The notes: generated from the sequence alone by a model not told the origin. 64,000 nucleotides of DNA from Pseudomonas mosselii (GCF_019823065.1 NZ_CP081966.1:3813501-3877500); one strand, 5' to 3'; positions 44,258-53,124 are shown, counted from the stretch's first letter. Translations and numbers: made by a program.

Positions 44258-44617
44258 CTAGGTCTCATCAGATGGATCATGTGAATCTATCCGATACTCA
44301 TCGTGGGTATAGAGGCCAAAACCGGCGTGCCCGTGCCGCCACTCTGGTTCGGGCGGCTCCCATTCGACGGTATCGTGCCCCCGGGCCACAAACACCAGCG
44401 CGACCAGCAGCAACGCCAGCCAGAAAGCAACGTAGAGCAGCAGCCCCAGGACAGCCAGTTTGCCGGCCCACAGCAGCGCGGCGGCGGCAGCCAACGGCAC
44501 ACCCTTGGACACCAACCAGTTCGACGCCCGACGTTCGCTGCGCGCATAGGCGCGCCACCCGCGGCCAAGGGCGCGGCCGAGGCGTTCCGCAGTGCTGATG
44601 CGGGTCGTGGTGCTCAT
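44258..44617 (-). CDS. DUF3742 family protein
   Basis: This 119-aa protein has a basic N-terminal helix (RLGRALGRGWRAYARSERR), one or two hydrophobic segments (about 42-80) and a tryptophan/histidine-rich C-terminus WEPPEPEWRHGHAGFGLY. These fit the DUF3742 family that follows TraG in this ICE class. It is transcribed leftward, against the transfer operon. An AGGAG site precedes ATG 44617. Function unknown; a membrane-associated role is inferred. Confidence 0.88.
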   Translation of the reverse strand: MSTTTRISTAERLGRALGRGWRAYARSERRASNWLVSKGVPLAAAAALLWAGKLAVLGLLLYVAFWLALLLVALVFVARGHDTVEWEPPEPEWRHGHAGFGLYTHDEYRIDSHDPSDET

Positions 44618-44690
44618 GGTCGTCTCCTGCTACTGAGGGATGCCTATTCCAATTTGGTCCATTTCATTCTGCTGCGGGCTTCAAAGTGCT

Positions 44691-45323
44691 TCATGACGCT
44701 TCGTCATCCGGTTCCACCGGGCCGGGGTCAGGCTCCACGTCGACGCGATACGTGGCAACGAAGTGCGGCCAGTCCACATGGTCCACCAGGTCGATGTCAT
44801 CGACAACGCCTACCTTTGCTGCCGCACGCTCGAACAGGGCGATGCTCTTGGCGGGATAGTTGTTGCGCGACGGATAGAGCACCCCGTCGAACAGCGCTTG
44901 GCCGTCGTCTCCGAGAATTGCATGCACCTGGGCGGACACTTGCTGCGTGTGCGTGTAGTCGCGGCTGGCCAACTGCTCCAGGTTCAGGCCGAAGTAGCCC
45001 GCCATGACGCCCGGCGCCGTGAGGTCGGCCAAGAGCACATCGTCCATCACGCCTACTGCGCGCACCATCCGGGCCTGGACTTCTTTCAGCGCGATCGAGC
45101 GCTTCGTGTCCGCAAGCCACTGGTGCTTATGAAACACCGACTCCATCAGCGCCGTGGGCAGGTCGCGCCCCAGGTAGAGCACGCCGTAGGCCCGCGCCGG
45201 GTCATCGTAGCGATTGGTGCTGCTGCGGCCATAGTACAGCGGGCTGCCCCGATAGACGACGCGGCTCACATGCTGGAGCAGTTCACCGGCATCGATCAGG
45301 AACGAAGGCAGCTCGTGGCTCAT
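44691..45323 (-). CDS. RES-domain toxin (NAD+-degrading)
   Basis: This 210-aa protein has the RES family residues: VVYRGSPLYYG (arginine of the first motif), YLGRDLPTALMESVFH (glutamate of the second) and a C-terminal serine-containing segment SRNNYPAKSIALFE. RES toxins such as MbcT or ParT break down or modify NAD+ and stop growth unless neutralised. It is the downstream gene of a leftward pair; the antitoxin gene ends 12 bases before its ATG. The pair sits between DUF3742 and the relaxase and should stabilise the element in the host. Confidence 0.9.
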   Translation of the reverse strand: MSHELPSFLIDAGELLQHVSRVVYRGSPLYYGRSSTNRYDDPARAYGVLYLGRDLPTALMESVFHKHQWLADTKRSIALKEVQARMVRAVGVMDDVLLADLTAPGVMAGYFGLNLEQLASRDYTHTQQVSAQVHAILGDDGQALFDGVLYPSRNNYPAKSIALFERAAAKVGVVDDIDLVDHVDWPHFVATYRVDVEPDPGPVEPDDEAS

Positions 45324-45335
45324 GGCGATCTCGCT

Positions 45336-45962
45336 TCAATGCACCTGAACGCCCAGTACGTTGAACACGGCATCGGCCACGTCATCGATCGTGCTGTGCG
45401 TCACCGCATCCACCGGGGAGCGGCCGCCCAAGCCTTCGAGCGGTTCGGACAGCGCGCGGTAGATCGTCCAGGGGTCGATGCCCTCGACCTCCTGAAGCAC
45501 GGTTTGGGTCAACTGCTGCTTTACCGGGTCGAGCTGCCAGTCGGGCAGCTTCTGACCGCGCGGCCCCACGTTCAGCGCCAACAGCCGACGGGCGAGGATG
45601 TCCTTGTAGATCTGCTGGCGCGACTTGTCCGCCAGCTTGGCGTACTCGGGGATCGGCAGGTTATGCGGCTGGTTGAAGGCTTCCAGCAACACGGCGCGGC
45701 CTCGCTGGACGTCGGTTTCAGTCGGTGCCCAGCGCGTTTCGGTGCGCAGCGCGGCCGCCTTGCGTGCCAGGGCCTGCCCCACCGTCTCTCCGTCCAAGTT
45801 GGCGGGCAGCTTCACCGCCTCCACGCGCTCGTGAATGAAAGCCTGCAACTCGGCCGCGAAAGCCGGCGCATCCCGGATTTCGACGGTATCCGCGAAGCGG
45901 CGCACATCCTCCACCGTGACGCGCGGCAGGCGATCGGCAATGAATTCAATGGCATTGGGCAT
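45336..45962 (-). CDS. Antitoxin of the RES pair (Xre/MbcA-like)
   Basis: This 208-aa protein is larger than the common Xre-MbcA antitoxins. A central DNA-binding-like region (IPEYAKLADKSRQQIYKDILARRLLALNVG) is followed by a C-terminal part PDWQLDPVKQQLTQTVLQEVEGIDPWTIYRALSEPLEGLGGRSPVDAV. That part has the LDP..W and GGRSP features of the toxin-binding domain of MbcA/ParS antitoxins. It should neutralise the RES toxin and repress its own strong promoter, which carries regularly spaced repeats. A GGAG-type site precedes ATG 45962. Confidence 0.85.
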   Translation of the reverse strand: MPNAIEFIADRLPRVTVEDVRRFADTVEIRDAPAFAAELQAFIHERVEAVKLPANLDGETVGQALARKAAALRTETRWAPTETDVQRGRAVLLEAFNQPHNLPIPEYAKLADKSRQQIYKDILARRLLALNVGPRGQKLPDWQLDPVKQQLTQTVLQEVEGIDPWTIYRALSEPLEGLGGRSPVDAVTHSTIDDVADAVFNVLGVQVH

Positions 45963-45995
45963 GGTGATCTCCCAGGCAGGTTTGAGACAGGATTC

Positions 45996-46024
45996 ACTCT
46001 AGTCTCTATTGTCGCTTTTGTCAA
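45996..46024 (-). promoter_or_regulatory. Promoter of the RES toxin-antitoxin operon with 9-bp-spaced repeats
   Basis: Leftward -35 TTGACA (46024-46019) and -10 TAGAGT (46001-45996) lie 17 bases apart, a near-consensus promoter. Over and around the -35, GCGACAA, TTGACAA and GCGACAA follow one another every nine bases and look like operator half-sites for the antitoxin. Confidence 0.7.
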
Positions 46025-46277
46025 CTTTGTCGCCTTTCGAGAACCTGCCCGGCGGAAGCGGCGTCCACTCAGCATAGAGCGCGACCAGCACCGGCTCGCC
46101 GTCCAATCCATTCCACCGAGTTCCCCATTGACGCTGGAATCGCATCCCGTGCCCCGCTATACCGAAACGGTGAAAGGCCAGAGGGCCGAAATGGCAAGGG
46201 AACGGGGTGCAAGGGGAAAGGCCCTACCTCGAAAAGGCCAAAAGGCCTCCCGATCGGCCCGTCATCAGGACACCCAC
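46025..46277 (+). other. Relaxase leader with AAAGGCC repeats; possible transfer origin region
   Basis: No gene is supported here. Four copies of AAAGGCC occur at 46173-46179, 46217-46223, 46233-46239 and 46241-46247 in a purine-rich stretch. Origins of transfer in related ICEs lie beside the relaxase gene, so this is a candidate place, but no nick-site sequence is recognised. Confidence 0.35.
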
Positions 46278-48170
46278 ATGCTTTCCCTGTTCCAGCGAAA
46301 ACGGCCCGCGGTCGCTACCGCTCCAACGCCACCACCCGCATCCGACCTCCCGAAAGGGTTGATGCGGCCCGAGTCGGCCGCATCGCTGCTGGCCACCCCG
46401 CGTCGGCAGAAGCTGCTGGAGCACATCTGGCAGCGCACGTCTCTGTCGCGCAAGCAGTTCGCCGTCCTGTACCGCGCGCCGCTGGAGCGCTACGCCGAAC
46501 TGGTTCAGGCCTTCCCGGCTTCCGAATCGCATCATCATGCGTACCCGGGCGGGATGCTCGACCATGGCCTGGAGATCGTTGCCTATGCCCTCAAGCTGCG
46601 GCAGTCCCATCTGCTTCCCATCGGCGCAAGCCCCGAGGACCAAGCTGCGCAGGCTGAAGCCTGGACTGCTGCGGTCGCCTATGCCGCGTTGTTGCACGAC
46701 ATCGGCAAGATCGCCGTCGATCTGCACGTCGAACTGGCCGATGGCTCGCTGTGGCACCCGTGGTACGGTCCGCTGCACCAGCCGTACCGCTTCCGCTACC
46801 GCGACGATCGCGAATACCGCCTGCATAGCGCGGCGACGGGCTTGCTCTACCGCCAACTGCTGGACACCCAACTCCTGGACTGGCTCAGTGACTATCGCGA
46901 CCTGTGGGGACCGCTGCTCTACGTCCTGGCCGGCCAGTACGAGCATGCCGGTGTGCTGGGCGAACTCGTGGTGCAGGCCGACCGCGCCTCCGTGGCCCAG
47001 GAACTGGGCGGCGATCCGGCGCGCGCCATGGCCGCGCCCAAGCACGCGCTGCAACGCAAGCTGCTTGACGGGTTGCGCTACCTGCTCAAGGAAGAGTTGA
47101 AGTTGAATCAGCCCGAGGCCTCCGATGGCTGGCTCACCGAGGATGCCTTGTGGCTGGTGAGCAAGACGGTCTCGGACAAGCTGCGCGCGCACCTGTTATC
47201 GCAGGGCATCGATGGCATCCCTGCGAACAACACCGCCGTCTTCAACGTGCTGCAGGACCACGGCATGTTGCAGCCCACACTGGACGGGAAGGCGGTCTGG
47301 CGGGCGACCGTGACCAGCAACGCCGGCTGGACCCACTCATTCACGCTGCTGCGCCTCGCACCTGCGCTGATCTGGGAGGCTGGCGAGCGACCGGCGCCGT
47401 TCGCCGGGACGGTAGCGATCGACACGTCACCTGTCGAGAAGCACGCCGCTGCGGCATCGTCGCCGGAGGTCGCGGCGAAACCGACCCCAGGAGGTCAGGA
47501 ATCGCCGCCATGGGAAGGCGGCAGCGCTGCTGACCCAATTATCGCCCCCCTGGCTGAGGCCATGCCCGACGTCATGGAGGATCTGCTGACGATGGTAGGA
47601 ATGGGCGATTCGTCCGCCACACAGCAGGATGAGTCAACCATCCCCACCGAACTCTCTGCCACACGCCCTGAAGCACCACCACCATCGATCGTGGCATCTT
47701 CACCCTCATCACCGGCGCCCGCGGCCACACCAGCAGCGACAACGGTGCAGCCATCTGGCGAGCACTTCATGGCATGGCTGAAACAGGGGATTGCCTCGCG
47801 TCGGCTCATCATCAATGACGCGAAGGCACTCGTGCATACCGTCAGCGATACCGCATACTTGGTCAGCCCAGGAGTGTTCCAGCGATACGCTCAAGAGCAT
47901 CCGCAGTTGGCAGCCATTGCCCGCCAGGAAAAACTGGAGCCGTGGCAGTGGGCACAAAAGCGCTTCGAGAAGCTGGCCGCGCACCGCAAGCAGGCCAGCG
48001 GCCTGAACATCTGGACTTGTCACGTCTCAGGGCCGCGCAAATCGCGGCAGTTGCACGGCTACCTGTTGACGCAGCCCGGTGCGTTGTTCGAGCGAGTGCC
48101 GCCCAACAACCCCTACTTGTGCCTCTTCAACGAGGAGGCGGGGCGTGAAGTCTCGCTGGCTGCGAAATGA
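46278..48170 (+). CDS. traI: MobH-family relaxase (TraI)
   Basis: This 630-aa relaxase nicks the element at the origin of transfer and leads the strand into the recipient. The N-terminal MobH domain contains the histidine cluster HHH (85-87), GGMLDHG (91-97) and the HD motif LLHDIGK (139-144), a metal-binding HD-like active site typical of MobH. A proline/alanine-rich linker (about 400-500) and a C-terminal winged-helix-like domain (GEHFMAWLKQGIASRRLIIN ... LNIWTCHVSGPRKSRQL) follow. ATG 46278 gives the normal MLSLFQ-type start; the long in-frame opening upstream is antisense to the toxin-antitoxin genes and is not credible. Confidence 0.94.
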   Translation: MLSLFQRKRPAVATAPTPPPASDLPKGLMRPESAASLLATPRRQKLLEHIWQRTSLSRKQFAVLYRAPLERYAELVQAFPASESHHHAYPGGMLDHGLEIVAYALKLRQSHLLPIGASPEDQAAQAEAWTAAVAYAALLHDIGKIAVDLHVELADGSLWHPWYGPLHQPYRFRYRDDREYRLHSAATGLLYRQLLDTQLLDWLSDYRDLWGPLLYVLAGQYEHAGVLGELVVQADRASVAQELGGDPARAMAAPKHALQRKLLDGLRYLLKEELKLNQPEASDGWLTEDALWLVSKTVSDKLRAHLLSQGIDGIPANNTAVFNVLQDHGMLQPTLDGKAVWRATVTSNAGWTHSFTLLRLAPALIWEAGERPAPFAGTVAIDTSPVEKHAAAASSPEVAAKPTPGGQESPPWEGGSAADPIIAPLAEAMPDVMEDLLTMVGMGDSSATQQDESTIPTELSATRPEAPPPSIVASSPSSPAPAATPAATTVQPSGEHFMAWLKQGIASRRLIINDAKALVHTVSDTAYLVSPGVFQRYAQEHPQLAAIARQEKLEPWQWAQKRFEKLAAHRKQASGLNIWTCHVSGPRKSRQLHGYLLTQPGALFERVPPNNPYLCLFNEEAGREVSLAAK

Positions 48171-48217
48171 GGATATCCAGTGGGCGCGGTCCGGATGCCC
48201 GCTCTTCGGTGCACAGG

Positions 48218-49360
48218 TCAGAGCGTAACCCCATGGGAAATGCCCTGCTGCGCCGCCCGGTATCGTCCGGGGGTCATACCCGTCCAGTGGCGGAACGCGC
48301 GGTGGAAGACGGCAGGGGCACTGAAGCCCAAAGCATCGGATATCTCCTCCAGTGAGCTGTCGTTGCGCACAAGGTGGAGGATGGCCAGATCCCTGCGCAA
48401 CTCATCCTTGATGCCCTGGAACGACAGCCCTTCCTGCTGCAGCTTGCGCATCAATGTCCGCGAGGACATGTGCAGCCGGCTGGAAACATCGTCCAGCGTC
48501 CGTCCGAGATCCACATGCAGCAGCTCACGCACCTTCAGCCGGAGGGCGTGCTGGTGGTAGGAGGTGAAAATCCAGTCGCGCGGCGCCCGCTCCAGGAAGC
48601 TGCGCGCGTCGGACGCGCTGCGTTTCGGCCGGACCTTTGCGAGTTCGGCGTGAAAGGTGATCTGAGAGAGGGGTCCGCAGAAATCGATCGGGGCCGGAAA
48701 CAGGATCGAATAGTCGGCTGCAAATGATGGGCGTGGAAAAGCGAAGGCCACACTGCGCACCGGGACCTCTCGGCCGGCGAGCCATGACACGATGCCGTGC
48801 GTCAGCTTCAGCATCAGTGCGTGCCCGAATCGGTTCCCCCCCGCTTTGGAAGACCGCGGGACAAGTTCCAAGCGCAAGGAGGCGTCTGCCTTCGTGAGAC
48901 TCAGCCTGTAGTCGTCCAGCAGCAGGTTCCAGACCTGCGTGAAGCGATACAGCGCTACCTCGATGCTTGGCGCGTCCATGACCGCTCGGACGATGTACTT
49001 CAAAGCGCCGGTCCGTATGGGCCGGCTCCACAGTCCCATCATTTCATCGCCGGTGGCAGCGGCGCTTCGTCGGTACAGCCCGACCAGTTGATCGTGCGTC
49101 AGACGCGAGCCGGGGTGGCTGATGAATGCCTTCACGATGCCGGCCTGCTGCAGGCAGCGATCCAGGGCCTGGTCCGAGCACAGCGAGCGCAGGCTGCGCA
49201 GCAGGTCCTCCACCAGATCGCATGAGACCGTGGCCGCCGCGACGGCATTTGGGCTCGCAGGAAGTCCTCTTGGCGGCCTGACGAGATTGTCAGTTTTTGC
49301 AAATTTCACGGCGCTATTGGCAATTGAGCCCAGCATCCCCGGTAAGTAATCTACGGGCAT
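48218..49360 (-). CDS. AraC-family transcriptional regulator (OruR/ArgR-like architecture)
   Basis: This 380-aa regulator has an N-terminal ligand-binding domain (about 40-230) of the arabinose-binding-like type and a C-terminal AraC double helix-turn-helix (about 275-370; LDDVSSRLHMSSRTLMRKLQQEG, LEEISDALGFSAPAVFHRAFRHWTGMTPGRYR). It is divergent from the crotonase gene across a 264-base spacer, so that gene or itself is its likely target. It converges with the relaxase, leaving 47 bases between the stops. It marks the start of the non-transfer region. Confidence 0.9.
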   Translation of the reverse strand: MPVDYLPGMLGSIANSAVKFAKTDNLVRPPRGLPASPNAVAAATVSCDLVEDLLRSLRSLCSDQALDRCLQQAGIVKAFISHPGSRLTHDQLVGLYRRSAAATGDEMMGLWSRPIRTGALKYIVRAVMDAPSIEVALYRFTQVWNLLLDDYRLSLTKADASLRLELVPRSSKAGGNRFGHALMLKLTHGIVSWLAGREVPVRSVAFAFPRPSFAADYSILFPAPIDFCGPLSQITFHAELAKVRPKRSASDARSFLERAPRDWIFTSYHQHALRLKVRELLHVDLGRTLDDVSSRLHMSSRTLMRKLQQEGLSFQGIKDELRRDLAILHLVRNDSSLEEISDALGFSAPAVFHRAFRHWTGMTPGRYRAAQQGISHGVTL

Positions 49361-49624
49361 GGAAAAGGTAAAGGCCCCTCAATAGTATCGGCTGCGAGGT
49401 TCGACCGCGATTCCGGCGGTCTCTCTGCACTTCGCGCCCAGGCCAGGCTCAGTGCGCAAGAATTGGCAACATTGGCATAGATCCTCGGCCTTGAACGGAT
49501 GGTCCGCTTCAGTGCGGGCCATGCCGTCACCGCAGCGGCGAGGCGGCCGATGCCTGCCGGACCGAGCATATCGACCTGCCCGCCGCAGACCACCATGTTC
49601 ATGACCCACTGCAAGGAGAACTTC

Positions 49625-50419
49625 ATGTCCGAGCCCATTCTGCTGACCTCCGAACAAGACAACATCGGCATCGTCACGCTCAACATGGCGCACAAGCGCA
49701 ACGCGCTCAATGAGGAAGCGATCGCCGCCATCGACGCCTATTTCTCAGCGGTGCCCAGCCACATCCGGGCCATCCTCCTGACGGCCAAGGGCGATCACTT
49801 CTGTGCCGGCCTGGACCTCAAGGAACATCACGACAAGGCACGCAGCGGCGTCGAGTTCATGCGCGTCTGCCAGGGCTGGCACCGCGCGTTCGACAAGATC
49901 CAGCATGGCGGCATTCCCGTGGTCGCCTGCCTGCAGGGAGCGGTCGTGGGCGGCGGGCTGGAACTGGCCAGCGCAGCCCACGTGCGCGTTGCCGACAGCC
50001 GCACCTTCTTCGCACTGCCCGAGGGCACCCGAGGCATCTTCACGGGCGGCGGCGCCACGGTGCGCACTGCGCGGATCATCTCCGCCCCTCGCATGGTGGA
50101 GATGATGCTCACCGGACGGGTCCTCGATGCGCGGGAGGGCCGCGAACTGGGTTTGGCCCACTACGTATGCGACATCGCGAAAGGCGACACGCCCGCACCC
50201 GAGTTCGCCCTGACCCTCGCAAAGAAGATCGCGGGCAATGCGCCCCTTTCAAACTACGCCATCGTCAGCGCCATCAGCCGCATCGCCGACATGTCGGCCA
50301 CGGACGGGCTGTTCACCGAGGGGCTGGTGATGGCCATGATCCAGCAGGGTGACGATGTGCAGGAGCGCCTGGGCGATTTCGTGAACAAGAAGGCGCACAA
50401 GGTCCAACTGAATGCTTGA
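49625..50419 (+). CDS. Enoyl-CoA hydratase/isomerase family (crotonase) protein
   Basis: This 264-aa crotonase-fold enzyme has the oxyanion-hole segment HFCAGLDLKEH near 58-68, the second G-rich loop GAVVGGGLELA near 105-115, and PEGTRGIFTGGG carrying an acidic residue at the usual catalytic position. It probably acts on a CoA thioester; the exact reaction is not evident. AAGGAG lies nine bases before ATG 49625; an in-frame upstream opening is ignored. It is divergent from the AraC regulator and converges with the DsrE-like gene. Confidence 0.88.
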   Translation: MSEPILLTSEQDNIGIVTLNMAHKRNALNEEAIAAIDAYFSAVPSHIRAILLTAKGDHFCAGLDLKEHHDKARSGVEFMRVCQGWHRAFDKIQHGGIPVVACLQGAVVGGGLELASAAHVRVADSRTFFALPEGTRGIFTGGGATVRTARIISAPRMVEMMLTGRVLDAREGRELGLAHYVCDIAKGDTPAPEFALTLAKKIAGNAPLSNYAIVSAISRIADMSATDGLFTEGLVMAMIQQGDDVQERLGDFVNKKAHKVQLNA

Positions 50420-50478
50420 TCTTCAAGACGCGCGCTACCGGCCTCGGCCAGCGATGCGCGACCGCGTCATGGCTGGGC

Positions 50479-50850
50479 TCAGGTCACTTGCAAGGACCCC
50501 CTGGCGCCCATCAGCAACTCCACCACATCGGGTGCGTTGATGACGCTAAAACGCGGGTCCATCTGCGCGGCGGTCATACCGTTGTGGATCATGCACGAGC
50601 CGCAGATGGCAATGCGACCTCCATTTTCCAAGAATTTCTCCAGCAGATCGGCAACGGGTTCGAAAGGCTTGCCGATGTCCAATCCAGCGGCCGCGCCGGG
50701 TTGTCCCAGTTCCACGGCTTCCACCATCAGGATGATGGTCGCCGTATGTCCCTTGAGCAGCGCGTTGAGCGCCATGATGAAGGTCACGGTCACCTTGTTG
50801 GGATTGCTTCTTCCGTCAAAAATGGTCGCAACGAAGTCGGTGGTCTGCAT
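50479..50850 (-). CDS. DsrE-family small sulfur-transfer-like protein
   Basis: This 123-aa protein has a DsrE fold pattern: VTVTFIMALNALLKGHTATIILMVEAVEL, then FLENGGRIAICGSCMIHNGMT with two cysteines (CGSC) at the position of the sulfur-carrying residue in DsrE/TusD proteins. It might carry persulfide sulfur, which would fit the sulfide-handling genes further right. Leftward, 110 bases after the AhpD-like gene. ATG 50850 is preferred over an upstream opening without a ribosome site. Confidence 0.83.
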   Translation of the reverse strand: MQTTDFVATIFDGRSNPNKVTVTFIMALNALLKGHTATIILMVEAVELGQPGAAAGLDIGKPFEPVADLLEKFLENGGRIAICGSCMIHNGMTAAQMDPRFSVINAPDVVELLMGARGSLQVT

Positions 50851-50960
50851 GGCTAGGTCCTTGTGATAAACAGCGACTGTGGGGATGCGAGTTGGAGGGT
50901 GCAAAGCTCTGGCACCGGATGCAGGCGGTCCGCGGCGCCGCACGACGGACCGGGCCCAGG

Positions 50961-51338
50961 CTACGGGGCGCTGGCCGGCGCGCCCGGAATGCTGGACAGC
51001 GCCGCGAACTCGTTGAAGGCGGCCACCGCGTTCGATGCGTACATCGCCGACGGACCCCCTCCCATATAGATGGCCACGCCCAGGGCCTCATGGACCTCCG
51101 CAGCCGTCGCGCCGAGCTTGACCAATGCCTTGGCATGAAAGCCGATGCAGCCATCGCACCGCGCGGCCACGCCGATCGCCAACGCGATCAGCTCTTTCGT
51201 CTTGGCGTCGAGTGCGCCGTCGGCGATCGCTGCCTTGCCCATCTCACCAAAACTCTTCATGACCTGCGGCACTCCCTTGTGCAGGGGCGCCAGGTGAGCC
51301 ACCACGTCCTGCGTCAGTTGCCGGTAACTTGTCGTCAT
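50961..51338 (-). CDS. AhpD-like / carboxymuconolactone decarboxylase family protein
   Basis: This 125-aa all-helical protein has the AhpD-type motif Cys61-Asp-Gly-Cys64 with His68 (RCDGCIGFH), a peroxidase-type redox centre. It may detoxify peroxides or act as a disulfide reductase; in sulfur gene clusters such proteins are often redox partners. Leftward, between the MFS gene and the DsrE-like gene, probably one transcript with both. GAGGAGTT precedes ATG 51338. Confidence 0.87.
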   Translation of the reverse strand: MTTSYRQLTQDVVAHLAPLHKGVPQVMKSFGEMGKAAIADGALDAKTKELIALAIGVAARCDGCIGFHAKALVKLGATAAEVHEALGVAIYMGGGPSAMYASNAVAAFNEFAALSSIPGAPASAP

Positions 51339-51414
51339 CGCGAACTCCTCATGGTTTTGGAACATCGAATATGAAACCGGGTTGACCCGCACGCTCGACC
51401 GGACCCAGACGGCT

Positions 51415-52641
51415 TCATGGCGCAGCGGCCGCCGCCGACTGCCGGCGGTTGCGCCAAGCCAGCCAACCCAGCAGGGCCAGCACGAGCGCGATGAGGGGCA
51501 GCATCAGGCCGTTGATGGTTTCCCAGCCCGAGGTGTTCAGCAGCCGGCCCGACCCGAACGAGGCGACGGCCACGGTGCCGAACACCAGGAAATCGTTGAG
51601 TGCCTGCACCTTGGCGCGCTCGGGCGCGGTGTAGCAGTCGGTCACCAGCGCCGTGGCGCCGATGAAGCCGAAATTCCAGCCCACGCCCAGCAGGATCAGC
51701 GAGCCCCAGAAGTGCAGAAGTTCGAGGCCGGCCAGGGCCAGCAGGCCAGAGGTGCCGATCAACACCAGTCCGCACGCCGTGATGGCGGTCTTGCCGAAAC
51801 GCGCGATCAGGTGGCCGGTGAAGAAGCTCGGCGCAAACATGGCGAGCACGTGCCACTGGATGCCCAGCGCCGCCTCGCCCACGGTGTGGCCGCAACCCAC
51901 CATGGCCATCGGCGCGGCCGTCATGATGAAAGCCATCAGGCCGTAGGACACGATGCCCGCCGTGACGGCCACGACGAAGCCTGGACTGCGCGCGATCACT
52001 GCCAGCGGGCGCGCCGCGCCCACGACGGCGGACGCCTGGGGCGGCGGCATGCGCAGCATCAGCAGCAGCGGCAAGGCCAGCAGCGCCAGGCCCGCCTGCC
52101 CGAGGAAGCTGCCAGCGAACGGCGCCATGGGCCAGGCGTCGCGCGTCCAGATGACGACCTGCGGGCCGATGACCGCGGCGATCAGGCCGCCGATCATGAT
52201 GCGCGAGATGACGGTGGCGCGCTGCGGCGGCGGCACCGCATCGCTGGCCGCGAAGCGGTAGCTCTGCACGCACGCGCCGTAGAAGCCAGCCATCGCCGTG
52301 CCCACGCAGAAGGTCTCGAAACTGCCCCACAGGACGCCCAATGCGGCGATGAGCCCGGACACCGAACCCAGCAGCGCCCCCAACGCATAGGCCGCGCGCC
52401 GGCCCAGACGACGCATCAGCAGGGCCGCAGGGATGGTCGACAGCGCCAGCCCCAGGTTGTAGAGGCTGACCGGCAGTGTGGCCAGCGAAGGGTTGCTGGC
52501 CAGCATCTGACCCACGATGCCGCCCAGCGAAATGATGATGGGTGGCGCGGCGCCGCCCAGCGATTGGGCGGCCATCAGCAGGCCCACATTGCGGCGGGCA
52601 TCTGTCGCAGCGGGCGGTGGCAGCGAAGCAGGTGGCGTCAT
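51415..52641 (-). CDS. Major facilitator superfamily transporter
   Basis: This 408-aa protein has about 12 hydrophobic helices and the MFS loop motif MRRLGRRAAYALG between helices 2 and 3. The N-terminus is proline/alanine-rich. The substrate cannot be told from sequence; a role in exporting a small sulfur or organic compound is possible from its place beside the sulfide-sensor gene. It is divergent from the ArsR-family gene, sharing a 149-base region with an AT-rich dyad, so it is probably under the same control. The AhpD-like and DsrE-like genes follow downstream. Confidence 0.88.
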   Translation of the reverse strand: MTPPASLPPPAATDARRNVGLLMAAQSLGGAAPPIIISLGGIVGQMLASNPSLATLPVSLYNLGLALSTIPAALLMRRLGRRAAYALGALLGSVSGLIAALGVLWGSFETFCVGTAMAGFYGACVQSYRFAASDAVPPPQRATVISRIMIGGLIAAVIGPQVVIWTRDAWPMAPFAGSFLGQAGLALLALPLLLMLRMPPPQASAVVGAARPLAVIARSPGFVVAVTAGIVSYGLMAFIMTAAPMAMVGCGHTVGEAALGIQWHVLAMFAPSFFTGHLIARFGKTAITACGLVLIGTSGLLALAGLELLHFWGSLILLGVGWNFGFIGATALVTDCYTAPERAKVQALNDFLVFGTVAVASFGSGRLLNTSGWETINGLMLPLIALVLALLGWLAWRNRRQSAAAAAP

Positions 52642-52748
52642 GAACGAATCAGGAATGAGGTGTCAGGCGAACCCACGCCGCAGCATGAGAACACCGGCAG
52701 GAAGACCTGCCGCACTTCCTGCCTTCGAGGAAGTGCCTTGATATTTTA

Positions 52749-52762
52749 TTAGCTTATGCTAA
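52749..52762. promoter_or_regulatory. AT-rich dyad, probable operator of the ArsR-family sensor
   Basis: TTAGC-TTAT-GCTAA lies between the divergent MFS and ArsR-family genes, in the only AT-rich stretch nearby. The dyad is 28 bases before ATG 52791. BigR/SqrR-type repressors bind AT-rich dyads of this kind. Confidence 0.6.
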
Positions 52763-52790
52763 ATTAGATACATGTTAAATACAAGCTGCC

Positions 52791-53102
52791 ATGATGGTTG
52801 ACAAGAAAGACCAGTCGTTTCTACAGGACGGCGCGGCCAAGGCTGCGGCCATGCTGCGGACGGTCGGCAATGAGCATCGCCTGCTCGTTCTCTGCCTGCT
52901 GATCGAGCATGGCGAGATGACCGTCGGTGCCCTGCACGAAAACGTGGCGCTGAGCCAGTCCGCCTTGTCCCAGCACCTGGCCAAGATGCGCGAGGAAGGC
53001 CTGGTGACCTATCGGCGAGAGTCGCAGACCCTGCACTACCGTATCGACAACCCCGACGTGGCCAAGCTCATCGCCACGCTCAAGGCCATCTTCTGTCCCT
53101 GA
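52791..53102 (+). CDS. BigR/SqrR-like ArsR-family sulfide-responsive repressor
   Basis: This 103-aa winged-helix repressor has the recognition region LSQSALSQHLAKMREEGLVTYRRE. Its only two cysteines, Cys35 (LLVLCLL) and Cys102 (IFCP, at the C-terminus), are placed as in BigR and SqrR, which form a di- or tetrasulfide bridge when persulfides appear and then release DNA. It should control the rhodanese gene (23 bases downstream), the persulfide dioxygenase and SQR genes, and perhaps the divergent MFS gene. Two adjacent ATGs (52791, 52794) make the exact start uncertain. Confidence 0.88.
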   Translation: MMVDKKDQSFLQDGAAKAAAMLRTVGNEHRLLVLCLLIEHGEMTVGALHENVALSQSALSQHLAKMREEGLVTYRRESQTLHYRIDNPDVAKLIATLKAIFCP

Positions 53103-53124
53103 TCCACCCTCGGAGGCCATTGCC

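Noticed and set aside
44763..46277. Open frame of about 500 codons continuous with the relaxase, opposite to the toxin-antitoxin genes
   Set aside because: It is antisense to two well-supported genes, has no ribosome site, and the family start lies at 46278. The opening is a by-product of high GC.
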